64,000 nucleotides of DNA, taken from Alphaproteobacteria bacterium (GTDB taxonomy: Bacteria > Pseudomonadota > Alphaproteobacteria > UBA7887). The notes beneath the pieces are model-generated. The model was not told where the DNA came from. It saw nothing but the letters and a program-made list of their open reading frames with translations, and searched no databases. Position numbers and translations under genes: made by a program. Of this stretch, positions 27,468 through 36,712 are shown piece by piece; within the stretch, counting starts at the first letter, position 1, and each line of letters begins with the position of its first letter. The stretch lies in NCBI GenBank assembly GCA_030739735.1, contig JASLYQ010000004.1:91021-155020 (forward strand). The letters are read 5' to 3'.

Positions 27468-27751
27468 ATCACCACGAATCCCTTATCCGCCAGATCCTGC
27501 AGCATGGCCGTCGCATCTTCGGCGATGACCTCTCGCGGGGCATCGAACTTTTCCGTCAAGGCGTCGACAACCTGCGTCAGCGTGCGTACGCCGTCGCACA
27601 GAGAGACCACCTCGTGGGCAATCTCATCAAGCTCGAATACCCGCTCAGGCGCCAAGATGATCCACTTGTCGCGCGGCTTGTCGAAGCGCAGCTTGGCGTG
27701 TCGCGGCAGCTTCGGCACAGACCCCTCATCCAGGGTCAACCGCTCGCTCAT
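27464..27751 (-). CDS. pqqD: PQQ biosynthesis peptide chaperone
   Basis: A 95-residue PqqD with the winged-helix RiPP-recognition fold. The conserved opening PRHAKLRFDKPRDKWIILAPE is followed by a C-terminal helical part ending KGFVVI. It binds PqqA and presents it to PqqE. It is separated from pqqC by 3 bp and overlaps pqqE by 4 bp. Confidence 0.95.
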   Translation of the reverse strand: MSERLTLDEGSVPKLPRHAKLRFDKPRDKWIILAPERVFELDEIAHEVVSLCDGVRTLTQVVDALTEKFDAPREVIAEDATAMLQDLADKGFVVI

Positions 27752-27754
27752 GTC

Positions 27755-28555
27755 CTACCCGCTCGGTGCGGGCACGAAAGCACCCGGTGGGATCATCCCC
27801 GGCTCGACATAGGCTAGGTAGAGGGCATCGAGCTGGGCCCAGAGCACATCGGTCTTGAAGCGGACAGCGTTCAATACCGCCTCCTGCTGCTCGCGCGTTT
27901 TGGCATTGCGTATTACATAGTCTTGGCCGAATTCGGAGTCGCGCGGCGCCTCGCCGAGGCGCTTCTGGAAGTAGGCCAACGCGTATTCGTCCGCCCAGTC
28001 GTAATGCTTCGACAACCCAGCAATACGCTCGCGGTGGATCGACGGCGCGAATAGCTCGGTTAGCGAGGAGGCCACGGCTTCGAGTTCGCTGCGCCTGCCG
28101 ACATATTCCACATAGGCATCAACCGCAAAGCGCGTGCCCGGTAGGATGCCGACGGTTGAGAGCACATAGTCCTCGTCAAGCCCCAGGCGTTCGGTGAGCT
28201 GCAGGTAGCGGCGGATGCCGCCGGTCTCGACGTCAACGCCGTCGTGATCAAGCACACGCGAGCGCCAAGTGCGACGCAACTCGGCGCTCGGCAAACGCGC
28301 CATCAGGGTCAAGTCCTTGAGCGGGATACAGGCCTGGTAATAGTAGCGGTTCAGCGCCCATGCTTGCACTTGTCCAAAATCGAGCTCGCCACCGTGCAGC
28401 ATTTTATGAAACGGATGCAGGTTGTGATAGCGCTCCCGCCCGATCTGTTTCATCGCCTCAGCAAAATCGTCCGAACTCATCAGTTCATCGTGATCGACGT
28501 CCAGATTATACCAGTGCGTCGGCTTGACGTCGGCGACTATCGGGGCAGCAGTCAT
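27755..28555 (-). CDS. pqqC: pyrroloquinoline-quinone synthase
   Basis: About 266 residues from the ATG at 28555, which overlaps the pqqB stop as ATGA; the longer frame would run into pqqB. This cofactorless oxidase performs the final ring closure and eight-electron oxidation to PQQ. The family segments YHNLHPFHKMLHGGEL, NRYYYQACIPLKDLTLMARL and YVEYVGRRS are present, with His and Tyr/Arg residues of the active site. Confidence 0.95.
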   Translation of the reverse strand: MTAAPIVADVKPTHWYNLDVDHDELMSSDDFAEAMKQIGRERYHNLHPFHKMLHGGELDFGQVQAWALNRYYYQACIPLKDLTLMARLPSAELRRTWRSRVLDHDGVDVETGGIRRYLQLTERLGLDEDYVLSTVGILPGTRFAVDAYVEYVGRRSELEAVASSLTELFAPSIHRERIAGLSKHYDWADEYALAYFQKRLGEAPRDSEFGQDYVIRNAKTREQQEAVLNAVRFKTDVLWAQLDALYLAYVEPGMIPPGAFVPAPSG

Positions 28556-29478
28556 AGGGTAATCTCCATGCCGTCGTGGGATACCTCCCAACCCGCCGCC
28601 AGAACCTCGGCCCGCTGCGGGCTGTCGTCGAGCAGAATGGGGTTGGTGGTATTGATGTGGATAAAAATCTTGCGCTTCACGTCGAGGTCGGCAAAAGCGG
28701 CGATGGTACCTTGCGGCCCGGAGACGCTCATATGGCCCATGCGGTCACCGGTCTTGGCGCCGACACCATCGCGAATCATCTCATCGTCAACCCACAGGGT
28801 ACCATCGAAAAGCACCAAGGGCGCGCCGCGCAGGCGTTCAGCAAGCTCAGGCGGCATGGAGGCGCAGCCCGGAACATAGAAGGCACGGGTCGCGCCCTCG
28901 GCATCGCGAATCTCCAGCGCGATGGTGTCCTCCGCCACCGAGCCAAAATTCGCTTGGCTCGCATCCTCGAGCCATAGCGCGATCTTGCCCGGCACCGAGA
29001 ACGGCACCACAGTAACGCCAGACTCGGCACCACCCGGGCAGATCAGCGCGTTGGGCTGGTCCATGGTCAGCATCTCGCGCGCCACGAATTGCGGGTTGAG
29101 AATGTTAAAAATCTTATTCGCGGCCAGCACCCCGAGCACGCGCTGGGTGGCGTAGACACGCAGCGGGTGGGATTCGCGCAGCGTAATCAGGCCGGCTGTG
29201 TGATCAACATCGGCATTGGTCAACACCACACCCTGGATGGGGCTGTGGCGCAGACCGTCGCTCGGATGCATGACATCGTTGTGCAGAATCTGCGCCCGCA
29301 GATCCGGCGACGCATTGCAGAGAAACCAGCGCTTGCCGTCGGCGCTTACCGCGATCGAGGACTGGGTGCGCTGCTGCGCGGCCGCATCCCCTTCGCGGGC
29401 GCGTCGACTATTTGGGTGATTGCAGTTCCACTGTGGAAATCCTCCGCCGGCGGCGGAGCCGAGGACGCGTATTTGCAT
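28552..29478 (-). CDS. pqqB: PQQ biosynthesis metallo-hydrolase PqqB
   Basis: A 308-residue metallo-beta-lactamase fold protein. It opens with the typical MQIRVLGSAAGGGFPQWNC, has TNADVDHTAGLITLRE for the metal site, and ends IHINTTNPILLDD. PqqB hydroxylates the Tyr-derived ring of the PqqA-derived diamino acid intermediate. AAGGAATCGCG precedes the ATG. It is 75 bp downstream of pqqA. Confidence 0.96.
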   Translation of the reverse strand: MQIRVLGSAAGGGFPQWNCNHPNSRRAREGDAAAQQRTQSSIAVSADGKRWFLCNASPDLRAQILHNDVMHPSDGLRHSPIQGVVLTNADVDHTAGLITLRESHPLRVYATQRVLGVLAANKIFNILNPQFVAREMLTMDQPNALICPGGAESGVTVVPFSVPGKIALWLEDASQANFGSVAEDTIALEIRDAEGATRAFYVPGCASMPPELAERLRGAPLVLFDGTLWVDDEMIRDGVGAKTGDRMGHMSVSGPQGTIAAFADLDVKRKIFIHINTTNPILLDDSPQRAEVLAAGWEVSHDGMEITL

Positions 29479-29553
29479 CGCGATTCCTTATGACCGTTGG
29501 TGACGGCCGTGCCGCCGACGGAGGATCATCACAAAAGTCCCTTGCGACCCGGC

Positions 29554-29628
29554 TTAGAGGTCCGCGCAGGCGTAGCAGTTGATCTCGAGACCAACAGCAA
29601 TCTCACGAACCACTGGTGTACTCCACAT
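29554..29628 (-). CDS. pqqA: PQQ precursor peptide PqqA
   Basis: A 24-codon frame at the head of the PQQ operon. It reads MWSTPVVREIAVGLEINCY followed by ACADL. The paired Glu and Tyr that become PQQ are separated by three residues (E15-INC-Y19), exactly as the family requires. The ATG at 29628 lies 8 bp after GGAGGG; an ATG two codons earlier is too close to that site. Two Cys flank the Tyr (one directly before it), which is not the common Thr/Ser-x-Tyr context I know from other PqqA peptides. Confidence 0.92.
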   Translation of the reverse strand: MWSTPVVREIAVGLEINCYACADL

Positions 29629-29882
29629 GGTCATACCCTCCACTTTAATCTAGGGTTTCTCACAAGCTCACCCGTGTATCGAGCGAGCCGGGGCAAGATA
29701 GGCGAGGGCTTAGGTAGACGTAAGCTATAAGGCGGATCGCGATTCCCTATAACCCGGCTTTGCCGGCACCATCTCGGCCGGCTACTCGCGCCGCAAATCC
29801 TGGTCCACGTGCCCTACACAGCCCGGGCATGACCCCGGCCAATCGCCCCGCTGACGCTAGCTGGGCGATACGCACCGAGAAT

Positions 29883-30836
29883 TCAGAAATCACCTTCGAT
29901 CCGGTGCCCGTCAGGATAGATCCATACTGCCTTTCCTACGGGTTTACCGGCTTCGTATGAAACTTCGAACCTGGTGCCGTCCTGGTAGGTCAAGACACCG
30001 GCACCGGCTTTAAGGTCGTCCTCAAAGCTACCTTCAAAACGGTCGCCATTCGTATAAACAATGACGCCCGCCCCTTGGCGCTTGTCGGCAGCATATTCGC
30101 CCTCGTAGCGCACTCCGTCGGCCTGCGTGAACGTACCTTTGCCGTGCCGCTTGCCCTCAACGAACATGCCGGCATAGGTATCGCCATTGGCGGCAGTGAA
30201 GCTGCCCTGTCCGTGCCGGTGACCGTCCGAAAACTCACCGTCGTAGACATGTCCGTTAGCATAGGTCAGACGGCCGCGGCCATGCATCTCACCGCCGCGG
30301 AAGGCGCCGACGTACCGGTCGCCGCCGGGAAAACGCAACTCGCCGTCGCCCTCGCGGCGGCCGCCGACGAATTCGCCTTCATAGACGGCGCCAGAGGTAA
30401 ATATCAGGCGACCGCGGCCGCTCATCTCACCGTTCGCGAAGTTGCCTTTGTATTCACTGCCGTTACCGAACCAGAAATTGCCGTCACCGTGACGCTGGCC
30501 ATCAACGAAGCTGCCCTCGTAGCGGTCACCATTGGGATAAACGAAACTGCCGACGCCCGTGATTTTGTCCTCAAAGAAGGCACCCTCGTAGATGCCGCCT
30601 TTAGCATAGGTGATTTTGCCTTGACCGTGCATGCGTCCGTTCTTCAACTCGCCGTCGTAAACGCTGCCAGTCGGGAAAGTGATCTTGCCCTGTGTCAAGG
30701 TGTCCGGCGACACCGTCGCCGACTCCTGAGCCGAAACCGCACTGACATCGAACGACAACACCAAAAGAGTGCCTGCGCTGATTGCCCGCAATACGGCTGT
30801 TACGGATTTTCCCGTCCCTGTCCACACGATGATCAC
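29883..30836 (-). CDS. secreted MORN-repeat protein
   Basis: About 317 residues from a GTG at 30836 with GGGAGG 8 bp upstream; no ATG fits in this frame and the longer frame lacks a binding site. A signal peptide (ALRAISAGTLLVLSFDVSAVSA-like core) is followed by about 11 MORN repeats of 23 residues with the pattern YxGxFxxGxxHGxGxxxxxxG, ending in a half repeat. MORN repeats form elongated beta sheets that bind lipids or proteins at membranes. The function is unknown. Its N-terminal region lies just after the nucleotide-sugar dehydrogenase on the same strand. Confidence 0.85.
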   Translation of the reverse strand: MIIVWTGTGKSVTAVLRAISAGTLLVLSFDVSAVSAQESATVSPDTLTQGKITFPTGSVYDGELKNGRMHGQGKITYAKGGIYEGAFFEDKITGVGSFVYPNGDRYEGSFVDGQRHGDGNFWFGNGSEYKGNFANGEMSGRGRLIFTSGAVYEGEFVGGRREGDGELRFPGGDRYVGAFRGGEMHGRGRLTYANGHVYDGEFSDGHRHGQGSFTAANGDTYAGMFVEGKRHGKGTFTQADGVRYEGEYAADKRQGAGVIVYTNGDRFEGSFEDDLKAGAGVLTYQDGTRFEVSYEAGKPVGKAVWIYPDGHRIEGDF

Positions 30837-30919
30837 CGCTTCGTCCTCCCTTACTTCTGTGCCAGTCTTGTGGGGCGCATATTCCCTGCCAGATGTCCTA
30901 GCCTTATACCAAGCTGACG

Positions 30920-32188
30920 TCACAGACGCCAACGCGTGATCGATGGCGAGAACTTTCGCCTACGCCAAGTGCCCCGTACGTCGGCGACCAAACCTGGCTC
31001 AGCCAACAGCGACTCGATCATCTCCGTACCCCAAGCAGCATAGTCGCTGTGCCCAACCGTCAGCACAATCGCCCCATAACGTCCGCTGGGTTGCGCCACA
31101 AGCTGAAAGCCGTACACCGCACGCACTTCGTCAGGGTCGGCACGCGGATCATGAAGGTCAACTGTCAGGCCAAAATTTACTAGCTCGCGCACCACGCCCG
31201 CGCTTCCGGAATTACGGATATCGGGAACGTTCTCCTTAAAAGTGATACCAAGAACCAGCACCCGTGGTGCCAGCCCTCCGCCATGCACCCGCCGCGCGAC
31301 CTCGCCCCCGACATGCCGGCCCATGCTGTCGTTGATGCGGCGGCCGGCGAGCACCACTTCGGGGTGGTAGCCGTGGCGCCCGGCGGCATAGGTCAGGTAA
31401 TAAGGATCGACACCGATGCAGTGGCCGCCAACCAGACCAGGGCGGAAATCGAGAAAGTTCCACTTGGTCGACGCCGCCTCCAGCACCGCTTCCGTGTCGA
31501 GGCCGAGCCGGCTAAAGATCAAGGCAAGCTCGTTGACGAAGGCGATGTTGATGTCACGTTGCGCGTTCTCGATGACCTTGGCCGCCTCGGCGGTGCGAAT
31601 GTCGGCGGCCTCGAAGACCGGGCTGATAGCACCGTATAGCTCGGCCAGCGCCGCTGTCGTCTCGGGCCCCTGCCCCGCCACGACCTTGACGATGTTGCCG
31701 AGCCCACGCTCCGGATCGCCGGGATTGATGCGTTCGGGCGAGTAGCCGAGATGAAAGTCTCGTCCCGCAGCGAGTCCCGAGCCGCGTTCGAGAATCGGCC
31801 CGCAAATTTCTTCGACGACGCCCGGATAAACCGTCGATTCGAGTACCACGACCGCGCCCTGCCGCATCACCTTAGCCACCGCCTCACAGGCGACCTCGAC
31901 CGCCGCCAGGTCCGGCATATTGGCGGTATCGACCGGCGTTGGCACGGTAATCAGATAGGCGTCGTACCCAGACACGGCCTCGAGCGTGTCGACGAATGTC
32001 ACACCGACCTCCGCCAGGGTGCGGTCGTCGATCTCGCCGCAGCGATCGTGCCCGGCGCGCAATTCGATCAGGCGGCGGTTATCGTGGTCGTAACCGGCGA
32101 CCGTGCGGCCAGCCTCAGCCAAAGCGACTGCCAGCGGCAGGCCAACATAGCCAAGCCCGATGACGGCAACGCGTTCTAGTGGGTTCGC
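30920..32188 (-). CDS. nucleotide-sugar dehydrogenase (UDP-N-acetylhexosamine type)
   Basis: About 422 residues from a TTG at 32188, placed just before the Rossmann motif VAVIGLGYVGLPLAVALAE; a GTG at 32266 is possible but adds a hydrophobic extension foreign to the family and lies 11 bp from the divergent apt start. The enzyme has the UDP-glucose/GDP-mannose dehydrogenase three-domain plan, STVYPGVVEE, GYSPERINPGDP and the catalytic Cys in GLVGGHCIGVDPYYL. It oxidises a nucleotide sugar to the uronate for surface polysaccharide, most like WbpA/TviB. No other polysaccharide genes are near except the broken rfbD. Confidence 0.88.
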   Translation of the reverse strand, partial: ANPLERVAVIGLGYVGLPLAVALAEAGRTVAGYDHDNRRLIELRAGHDRCGEIDDRTLAEVGVTFVDTLEAVSGYDAYLITVPTPVDTANMPDLAAVEVACEAVAKVMRQGAVVVLESTVYPGVVEEICGPILERGSGLAAGRDFHLGYSPERINPGDPERGLGNIVKVVAGQGPETTAALAELYGAISPVFEAADIRTAEAAKVIENAQRDINIAFVNELALIFSRLGLDTEAVLEAASTKWNFLDFRPGLVGGHCIGVDPYYLTYAAGRHGYHPEVVLAGRRINDSMGRHVGGEVARRVHGGGLAPRVLVLGITFKENVPDIRNSGSAGVVRELVNFGLTVDLHDPRADPDEVRAVYGFQLVAQPSGRYGAIVLTVGHSDYAAWGTEMIESLLAEPGLVADVRGTWRRRKFSPSITRWRL

Positions 32189-32277
32189 CAAGGGAGAAAT
32201 CCAGAATGCGATAACTGAAGCTACTATTGTAGACTGTACGGCGCCAGCAACAAGCCCGGCGAACACCGGAGAGAACT

Positions 32278-32805
32278 ATGCCCTTCAAGAGCCTTATCCG
32301 CACCATCCCCGATTACCCGAAGGCGGGAATCATGTTTCGAGATATTACTACGCTGCTCGGTGATGCGCAGGGCTTTCGTACCGCCGTGAATACCTTGGTC
32401 AACCGCTATACGGGCAACAACATCGACAAGGTCGCTGGCATCGAGGCGCGTGGCTTTATTCTCGGCGCGCCGTTGGCGCATCAGCTGGGAGTCGGCTTTG
32501 TTCCCGTGCGCAAGCAGGGCAAGCTTCCCGGCGATACCATCGGGCATCACTATGATCTGGAATACGGCACCGATACGGTCGAGATGCATACCGACGCCAT
32601 CGCCAAAGACGAGCGGGTGCTGCTGGTCGACGATCTGATCGCGACCGGAGGCACGGCCGAGGCCGCAGCAAACTTGATAGCCAAGTCGGGCGGCACGATC
32701 GTGGAATGCTGCTTCATTGTCGATCTGCCCGATGTCGGCGGTCGCGCGCGCCTGGAAGAGCTTGGTCACACCGTGCACGCGCTCTGCGAATACGAGGGTG
32801 ACTGA
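32278..32805 (+). CDS. apt: adenine phosphoribosyltransferase
   Basis: A 175-residue purine-salvage enzyme that makes AMP from adenine and PRPP. It opens with the family's [20 protein letters not shown], has [14 protein letters not shown], and the PRPP loop [28 protein letters not shown] precedes the ATG. The 3' end overlaps a GTG that begins the degraded rfbD. Confidence 0.96.
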   Translation: MPFKSLIRTIPDYPKAGIMFRDITTLLGDAQGFRTAVNTLVNRYTGNNIDKVAGIEARGFILGAPLAHQLGVGFVPVRKQGKLPGDTIGHHYDLEYGTDTVEMHTDAIAKDERVLLVDDLIATGGTAEAAANLIAKSGGTIVECCFIVDLPDVGGRARLEELGHTVHALCEYEGD

Positions 32806-33599
32806 CCTCGTCGTCTTCGGCGCCGACGGCCAAGTCGGCCGCGCCCTGTGCGAGGCAGCTGACGCTAACGTCGCGGGTTACGATCGCAAGGCCACAGCAG
32901 ACATCACAAATGCAGAGAGCGTCACGCGTACGGTGGCTGGCACCGGCACAGTGGTCAACGCTGCCGCCTTCACCAATGTCGATGGCGCGGAAAACATCGC
33001 GCGCGCCTGCGCCAAGACGGACAAGCCGCTCATCCACATCTCGATAAACTAGGTGTTTGATGGATCGATCGAGCGTGCCTACCGCCAGGACGACCCGACC
33101 GGGCCGCTCTCGGCATCTACGGACGATCTAAGCTCGCCGGCGAGCGGAGCGTTGCGAGCGCGCCGTTATCCTGCGTACCGCCTGGGTCTATGCCACGACC
33201 GGAAGCAATTTCGTGCGCACCATGTTGTGCTTGGCGAACGAACGCGACTCGCTCCGCGTCGTCGACGACCAGCGCAACTCGCCGACCTAGGCACACGATA
33301 TCGCGGTGGCCATCCTCGCTATTGCAGCCGACGGCGTTACCAAACCCGGCGTCTTTCACTTTTGCAGCAGCGGCACGACGACGTGGCATGGATTCGCGCA
33401 CCCCATATTCGATCTAGCCGGCGAGCGCAGCGTGCCCCGCGTCGGTGAGCTTAGTCCGATCCCCAGCAGAGAGTATCCGACTCCGGCGCCACGCCCCGCC
33501 AACTCAGCGCTAGACTGCAGCCGTATTGCCAAGGCCTACGGCATCACCGCCCCACCCTGGCGGAAGAGCCCAACCCGTTGCCTAGACGAGCTGCGCTAA
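32798..33599 (+). pseudogene. rfbD: degraded dTDP-4-dehydrorhamnose reductase
   Basis: Starting at a GTG that overlaps apt, the frame reads [33 protein letters not shown] and PLIHISIN, then TAG (33050-33052) where the family has Tyr before VFDGS. A frameshift near 33113 interrupts [14 protein letters not shown] (holding the Tyr-x3-Lys-like site). A second shift near 33160 leads to [20 protein letters not shown] and [11 protein letters not shown], then TAG (33288-33290) where Ser is usual. The last 100 codons are open to TAA. Two stops and two frameshifts make it nonfunctional. It originally reduced dTDP-4-keto-L-rhamnose. Confidence 0.88.
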
Positions 33600-35272
33600 C
33601 GGCTTTTGGCAGCGATCTTGGCCCAAGTGTCACGTAGCGCAACAGTACGGTTAAACACGAGTGCCTCGAGCGTGCCGTCGGGATCGGGGCAGAAGTAGCC
33701 CGTGCGCTCAAATTGCACCACCTCGCCAACCACCAACGCTGCCAGGCTGGGCTCAAGCTTGCAGTCGTGCAGCACTTCCAGTGAGGCCGGGTCTATAGCT
33801 TCGTCCGAGCTCGGATCGGGCTCGGTAAAAAGTGGGCCGTATAGCCGCACCTCTGCGCTCAGGGCGTGGGCCACGGAAACCCAGTGGATAGTTCCTCTTA
33901 CCTTGCGACCGTCGGGCGCATTGCCACCGCGGGTCTCAGGATCGTAGGTGCAACGCAGCTCGACAACCGTGCCGTCAGCGTCCTTCACAACCTCCTCGCA
34001 CGTGATAAAATAGGCGAAGCGCAGGCGCACCTCTCCGCCAGGCTTTAGGCGGTGAAATTTGCGCGGTGGATCCTCCATGAAATCTTCACGCTCGACATAG
34101 ATCTCGCGACCGAAGGGCAACTGGCGCGTGCCGGTGCCCGCATCTCCCGGATTGTTGACAGCCTCGAGTATCTCGCTCCCGCCTTCGGGATAGTTCTCGA
34201 TCACCACCTTGAGCGGGCGCAACACGGCGAAGCGGCGCTCGGCCACCACATTGAGATATTCGCGAGCGCAATGGTCGAGCGCCCCCAGCTCCACCGTACT
34301 GTCGCGCTTGGCGACGCCAATGCGAGCCGCGAAGTCGCGAATCGCAGCGGGCGGGAAGCCACGCCGGCGCATGCCAACCAGCGTTGGCATGCGGGGATCG
34401 TCCCAACCTTGTACCAACCTATCGCGCACCAGCGAGATTAGCTTGCGCTTGGACAGCACCGTATGGCCGAGATTGAGGCGAGCGAACTCATATTGTTGTG
34501 GCCGCGCAGGAACCGACAGGTTCTGTAGCAGCCAATCGTACAGTGGCCGGTGATCCTCGAATTCGAGGGTACAGATGGAGTGGCTGATGCCTTCAATCGC
34601 ATCCGACTGACCGTGGGCGAAATCGTATGTGGGATAGATGCACCAGTCGTTGCCGGTGCGCGGGTGCTCAACGTGGAGGATGCGATAGAGCACCGGGTCG
34701 CGCAGGTTTATATTACCCGCCGCCATATCGATGCGTGCCCGCAGCACCCGCGCGCCGTCGCCAAACTCGCCGGCGCGCATGCGGCGGAACAGGTTGAGGT
34801 TCTCTTCTGGGCTGCGATCGCGATGGGGGCTGTCCGTGCCAGACTCGGTTAGCGTGCCGCGCGCCTCGCGGATCTCGTCAGCCGACTGATCGTCGACATA
34901 GGCCTTACCGGCGTCGATGAGCTGTTCGGCCCAATCGTAGAGCTGGGCGAAATAGTCGGAAGCGAAATAGCGGTGCTCACCCCAGTCGAAGCCGAGCCAG
35001 CGCACATCAGCCTCAATGGCCTCGATGTATTCCTGTTCCTCCTTGACCGGGTTGGTGTCGTCAAAGCGCAGGTGGCAACGCCCGCCCAAGGCCTCCGCAA
35101 TGCCGAAGTTGAGGCAGATCGACTTGGCGTGCCCGATATGCAGATAGCCGTTGGGCTCCGGCGGGAAGCGGGTGACCACAGCTGCGACGCGACCCGATTG
35201 CAAGTCGGCGCGCACGATATCCCTGATAAAATCGCTGCGGTCGTCGGTCGCATCCGCGGGCTGGTCGATCAT
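33596..35272 (-). CDS. glnS: glutaminyl-tRNA synthetase
   Basis: A 558-residue class I aminoacyl-tRNA synthetase from the ATG at 35272 (AGAGG 6-8 bp upstream; the frame runs on to 35338). The HIGH motif appears in [15 protein letters not shown] near residue 40 and the KMSKS counterpart is VLSKRKL near residue 270. The C-terminal anticodon-binding beta barrels are complete. Length and order match bacterial GlnRS, distinguished from GluRS by the [11 protein letters not shown] form and C-terminal barrels. It converges on the rfbD remnant, overlapping its last codon. Confidence 0.97.
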   Translation of the reverse strand: MIDQPADATDDRSDFIRDIVRADLQSGRVAAVVTRFPPEPNGYLHIGHAKSICLNFGIAEALGGRCHLRFDDTNPVKEEQEYIEAIEADVRWLGFDWGEHRYFASDYFAQLYDWAEQLIDAGKAYVDDQSADEIREARGTLTESGTDSPHRDRSPEENLNLFRRMRAGEFGDGARVLRARIDMAAGNINLRDPVLYRILHVEHPRTGNDWCIYPTYDFAHGQSDAIEGISHSICTLEFEDHRPLYDWLLQNLSVPARPQQYEFARLNLGHTVLSKRKLISLVRDRLVQGWDDPRMPTLVGMRRRGFPPAAIRDFAARIGVAKRDSTVELGALDHCAREYLNVVAERRFAVLRPLKVVIENYPEGGSEILEAVNNPGDAGTGTRQLPFGREIYVEREDFMEDPPRKFHRLKPGGEVRLRFAYFITCEEVVKDADGTVVELRCTYDPETRGGNAPDGRKVRGTIHWVSVAHALSAEVRLYGPLFTEPDPSSDEAIDPASLEVLHDCKLEPSLAALVVGEVVQFERTGYFCPDPDGTLEALVFNRTVALRDTWAKIAAKSR

Positions 35273-35528
35273 AGCGGACCTCTTCTGCCAGAAAACCCGG
35301 CCCGCGCCAAGGGAAGGGAAGGGAGACACGATATGCACCTCCGCATTCTACTGCTGAAAAATATAGAAGCGCCCGACCCGCTCGCCACGGTGGATGCCGC
35401 CTTTGGCCGGATCGGACACGAGCTTTTCGCCACAGCCAAAGCTCTAACCTTCCTGATCATAACTTCCTTGATCTCCTATGACCCTGTCATGATGCCACGA
35501 GCGTGAATTCGAGACACGAGGCATGGAC

Positions 35529-36110
35529 ATGGCACGCATACGCGACATCGAGCAGCACGAAGTTCCCGAAGCTCTGCGGGACTTATATGACCGGGTGCCG
35601 AGCGAGGTCGGCCCGTTCCTAAGTCAGGTCAAGGCGTTCGCCCACCGACCACCGATCCTCAAGCACATGATGGGCATGATGCTGAGGCTAGCGAGCGAGC
35701 AGTGCGTGCCGAAGCGCTACCTCGAAATCGCCATGGTCACGGTCTCCAAGCTCAACGAATGCCGCTATTGCGTCGCCCATCACACGCCGCGTCTAGTGGA
35801 CAGCGGATTGGGGCCAGAGACGGCCGCGAACATCCTTGAGCCCGGTTGCCCGGGGCTCGACAAGTTCGACCGCGTGGTACGCGACTATGCGGTCATGGTG
35901 ACGAGTGATTCCAAGCACATTCCGGACACGCTCGTCACCGCCCTGCGCCAGCGGTTTGACGAGGCCCAACTCATGGAGCTGACCTTCCGCACGGCGCTCT
36001 GCGGCTTTTACAACCGCTTCAATGAAGCGCTACGCCTGGAGATCGAGGACGGCGTTATCGCTGACATGTTGGCTTGCGGTAGCCACCTTGAAGACCTGCC
36101 TGACACCTAA
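35529..36110 (+). CDS. carboxymuconolactone decarboxylase/AhpD-like protein
   Basis: About 193 residues of the CMD/AhpD all-helical family. The redox motif CRYCVAHH (near residue 77) has the CxxC plus His of alkylhydroperoxidase AhpD-like proteins, which suggests a disulfide peroxidase role rather than lactone decarboxylation. The ATG at 35529 is better spaced from ACGAGG than the one at 35523. Its stop overlaps the 3' end of a decayed gene on the other strand. No partner ahpC is present. Confidence 0.85.
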   Translation: MARIRDIEQHEVPEALRDLYDRVPSEVGPFLSQVKAFAHRPPILKHMMGMMLRLASEQCVPKRYLEIAMVTVSKLNECRYCVAHHTPRLVDSGLGPETAANILEPGCPGLDKFDRVVRDYAVMVTSDSKHIPDTLVTALRQRFDEAQLMELTFRTALCGFYNRFNEALRLEIEDGVIADMLACGSHLEDLPDT

Positions 36111-36584
36111 AACCCCTCGCCCTGCATCATGTAGCCCATCTGGGTCGCAGCCTGGGCCAGGCAGCCTTCGCCCGAGCCTCAACTGATCGTGCCGTCGAAA
36201 TTAGCATCGCAGCCGTTCACGACGTGGACCAACAAATCACTGACGCGTCTAGCCATGATGTTAGTGTGCTTCGGGTTGTCATTCATCATCACCTGTGCGG
36301 CAAAGTGCATGACCTCACCCGACCAGGTGACGACATCGCGCGCGCTCGGCGTACGCCTTGACATCATCGGATGCATCATCAGCCCCGGTGGCATAGATGA
36401 TATGGGCCGCGGCGCCTATGGTAGCATAGATCAGCTCGTAACCGAGCTCGGGTTCGCGAGCGACGGAGTTCGGATCGACCGCATATATGACATGGTTGAT
36501 ATAGGCATGGGCCTCCTGCGTCTGAGCGGCCACTGCCGGCAGGGCCATCATCAGCGCGCCGAGCAGAAAAATAACTATCCGCAT
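36107..36584 (-). pseudogene. small secreted protein gene with a frameshift and an in-frame TGA
   Basis: From the ATG at 36584 a signal peptide (MRIVIFLLGALMMALPAVAA) leads into HAYINHVIYAVDPNSVAREP and continues to about 36345. There a GCGCGC run shifts the frame. The second frame continues DVVTWSGEVMHFAAQVMMND and DLLVHVVNGCDANFDGTIS to TGA (36179-36181). The same frame resumes with GCLAQAATQMGYMMQGEGF to TAG. The parts join into one protein of about 158 residues. CDANFDGTIS resembles an EF-hand loop. Either a pseudogene or, for the shift in the short GC repeat, a sequence error. Confidence 0.65.
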
Positions 36585-36712
36585 GATCCCCGCCTCCAGT
36601 TAGGTGGATGTGCCTTTCTTTGCACCAAGTTTATTGGCGAGAGCGGGCGTATCAGGTAATTTCTTCGCCATCCGGCGGTCATGTTGCGAGAGCTGCCGTT
36701 TATCAGGAACCG

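Noticed and set aside
30075..30917. 280-codon plus-strand frame opposite the MORN-repeat gene
   Set aside because: Its repetitive sequence is the mirror of the MORN repeats on the coding strand.
7111..33599. TAG reassigned to an amino acid, explaining the in-frame TAGs in several small genes and rfbD
   Set aside because: Intact genes in the window such as pqqC and hpnC end in TAG, rfbD also has frameshifts, and the residues replaced differ (Tyr, Ser). Decay explains the data better.
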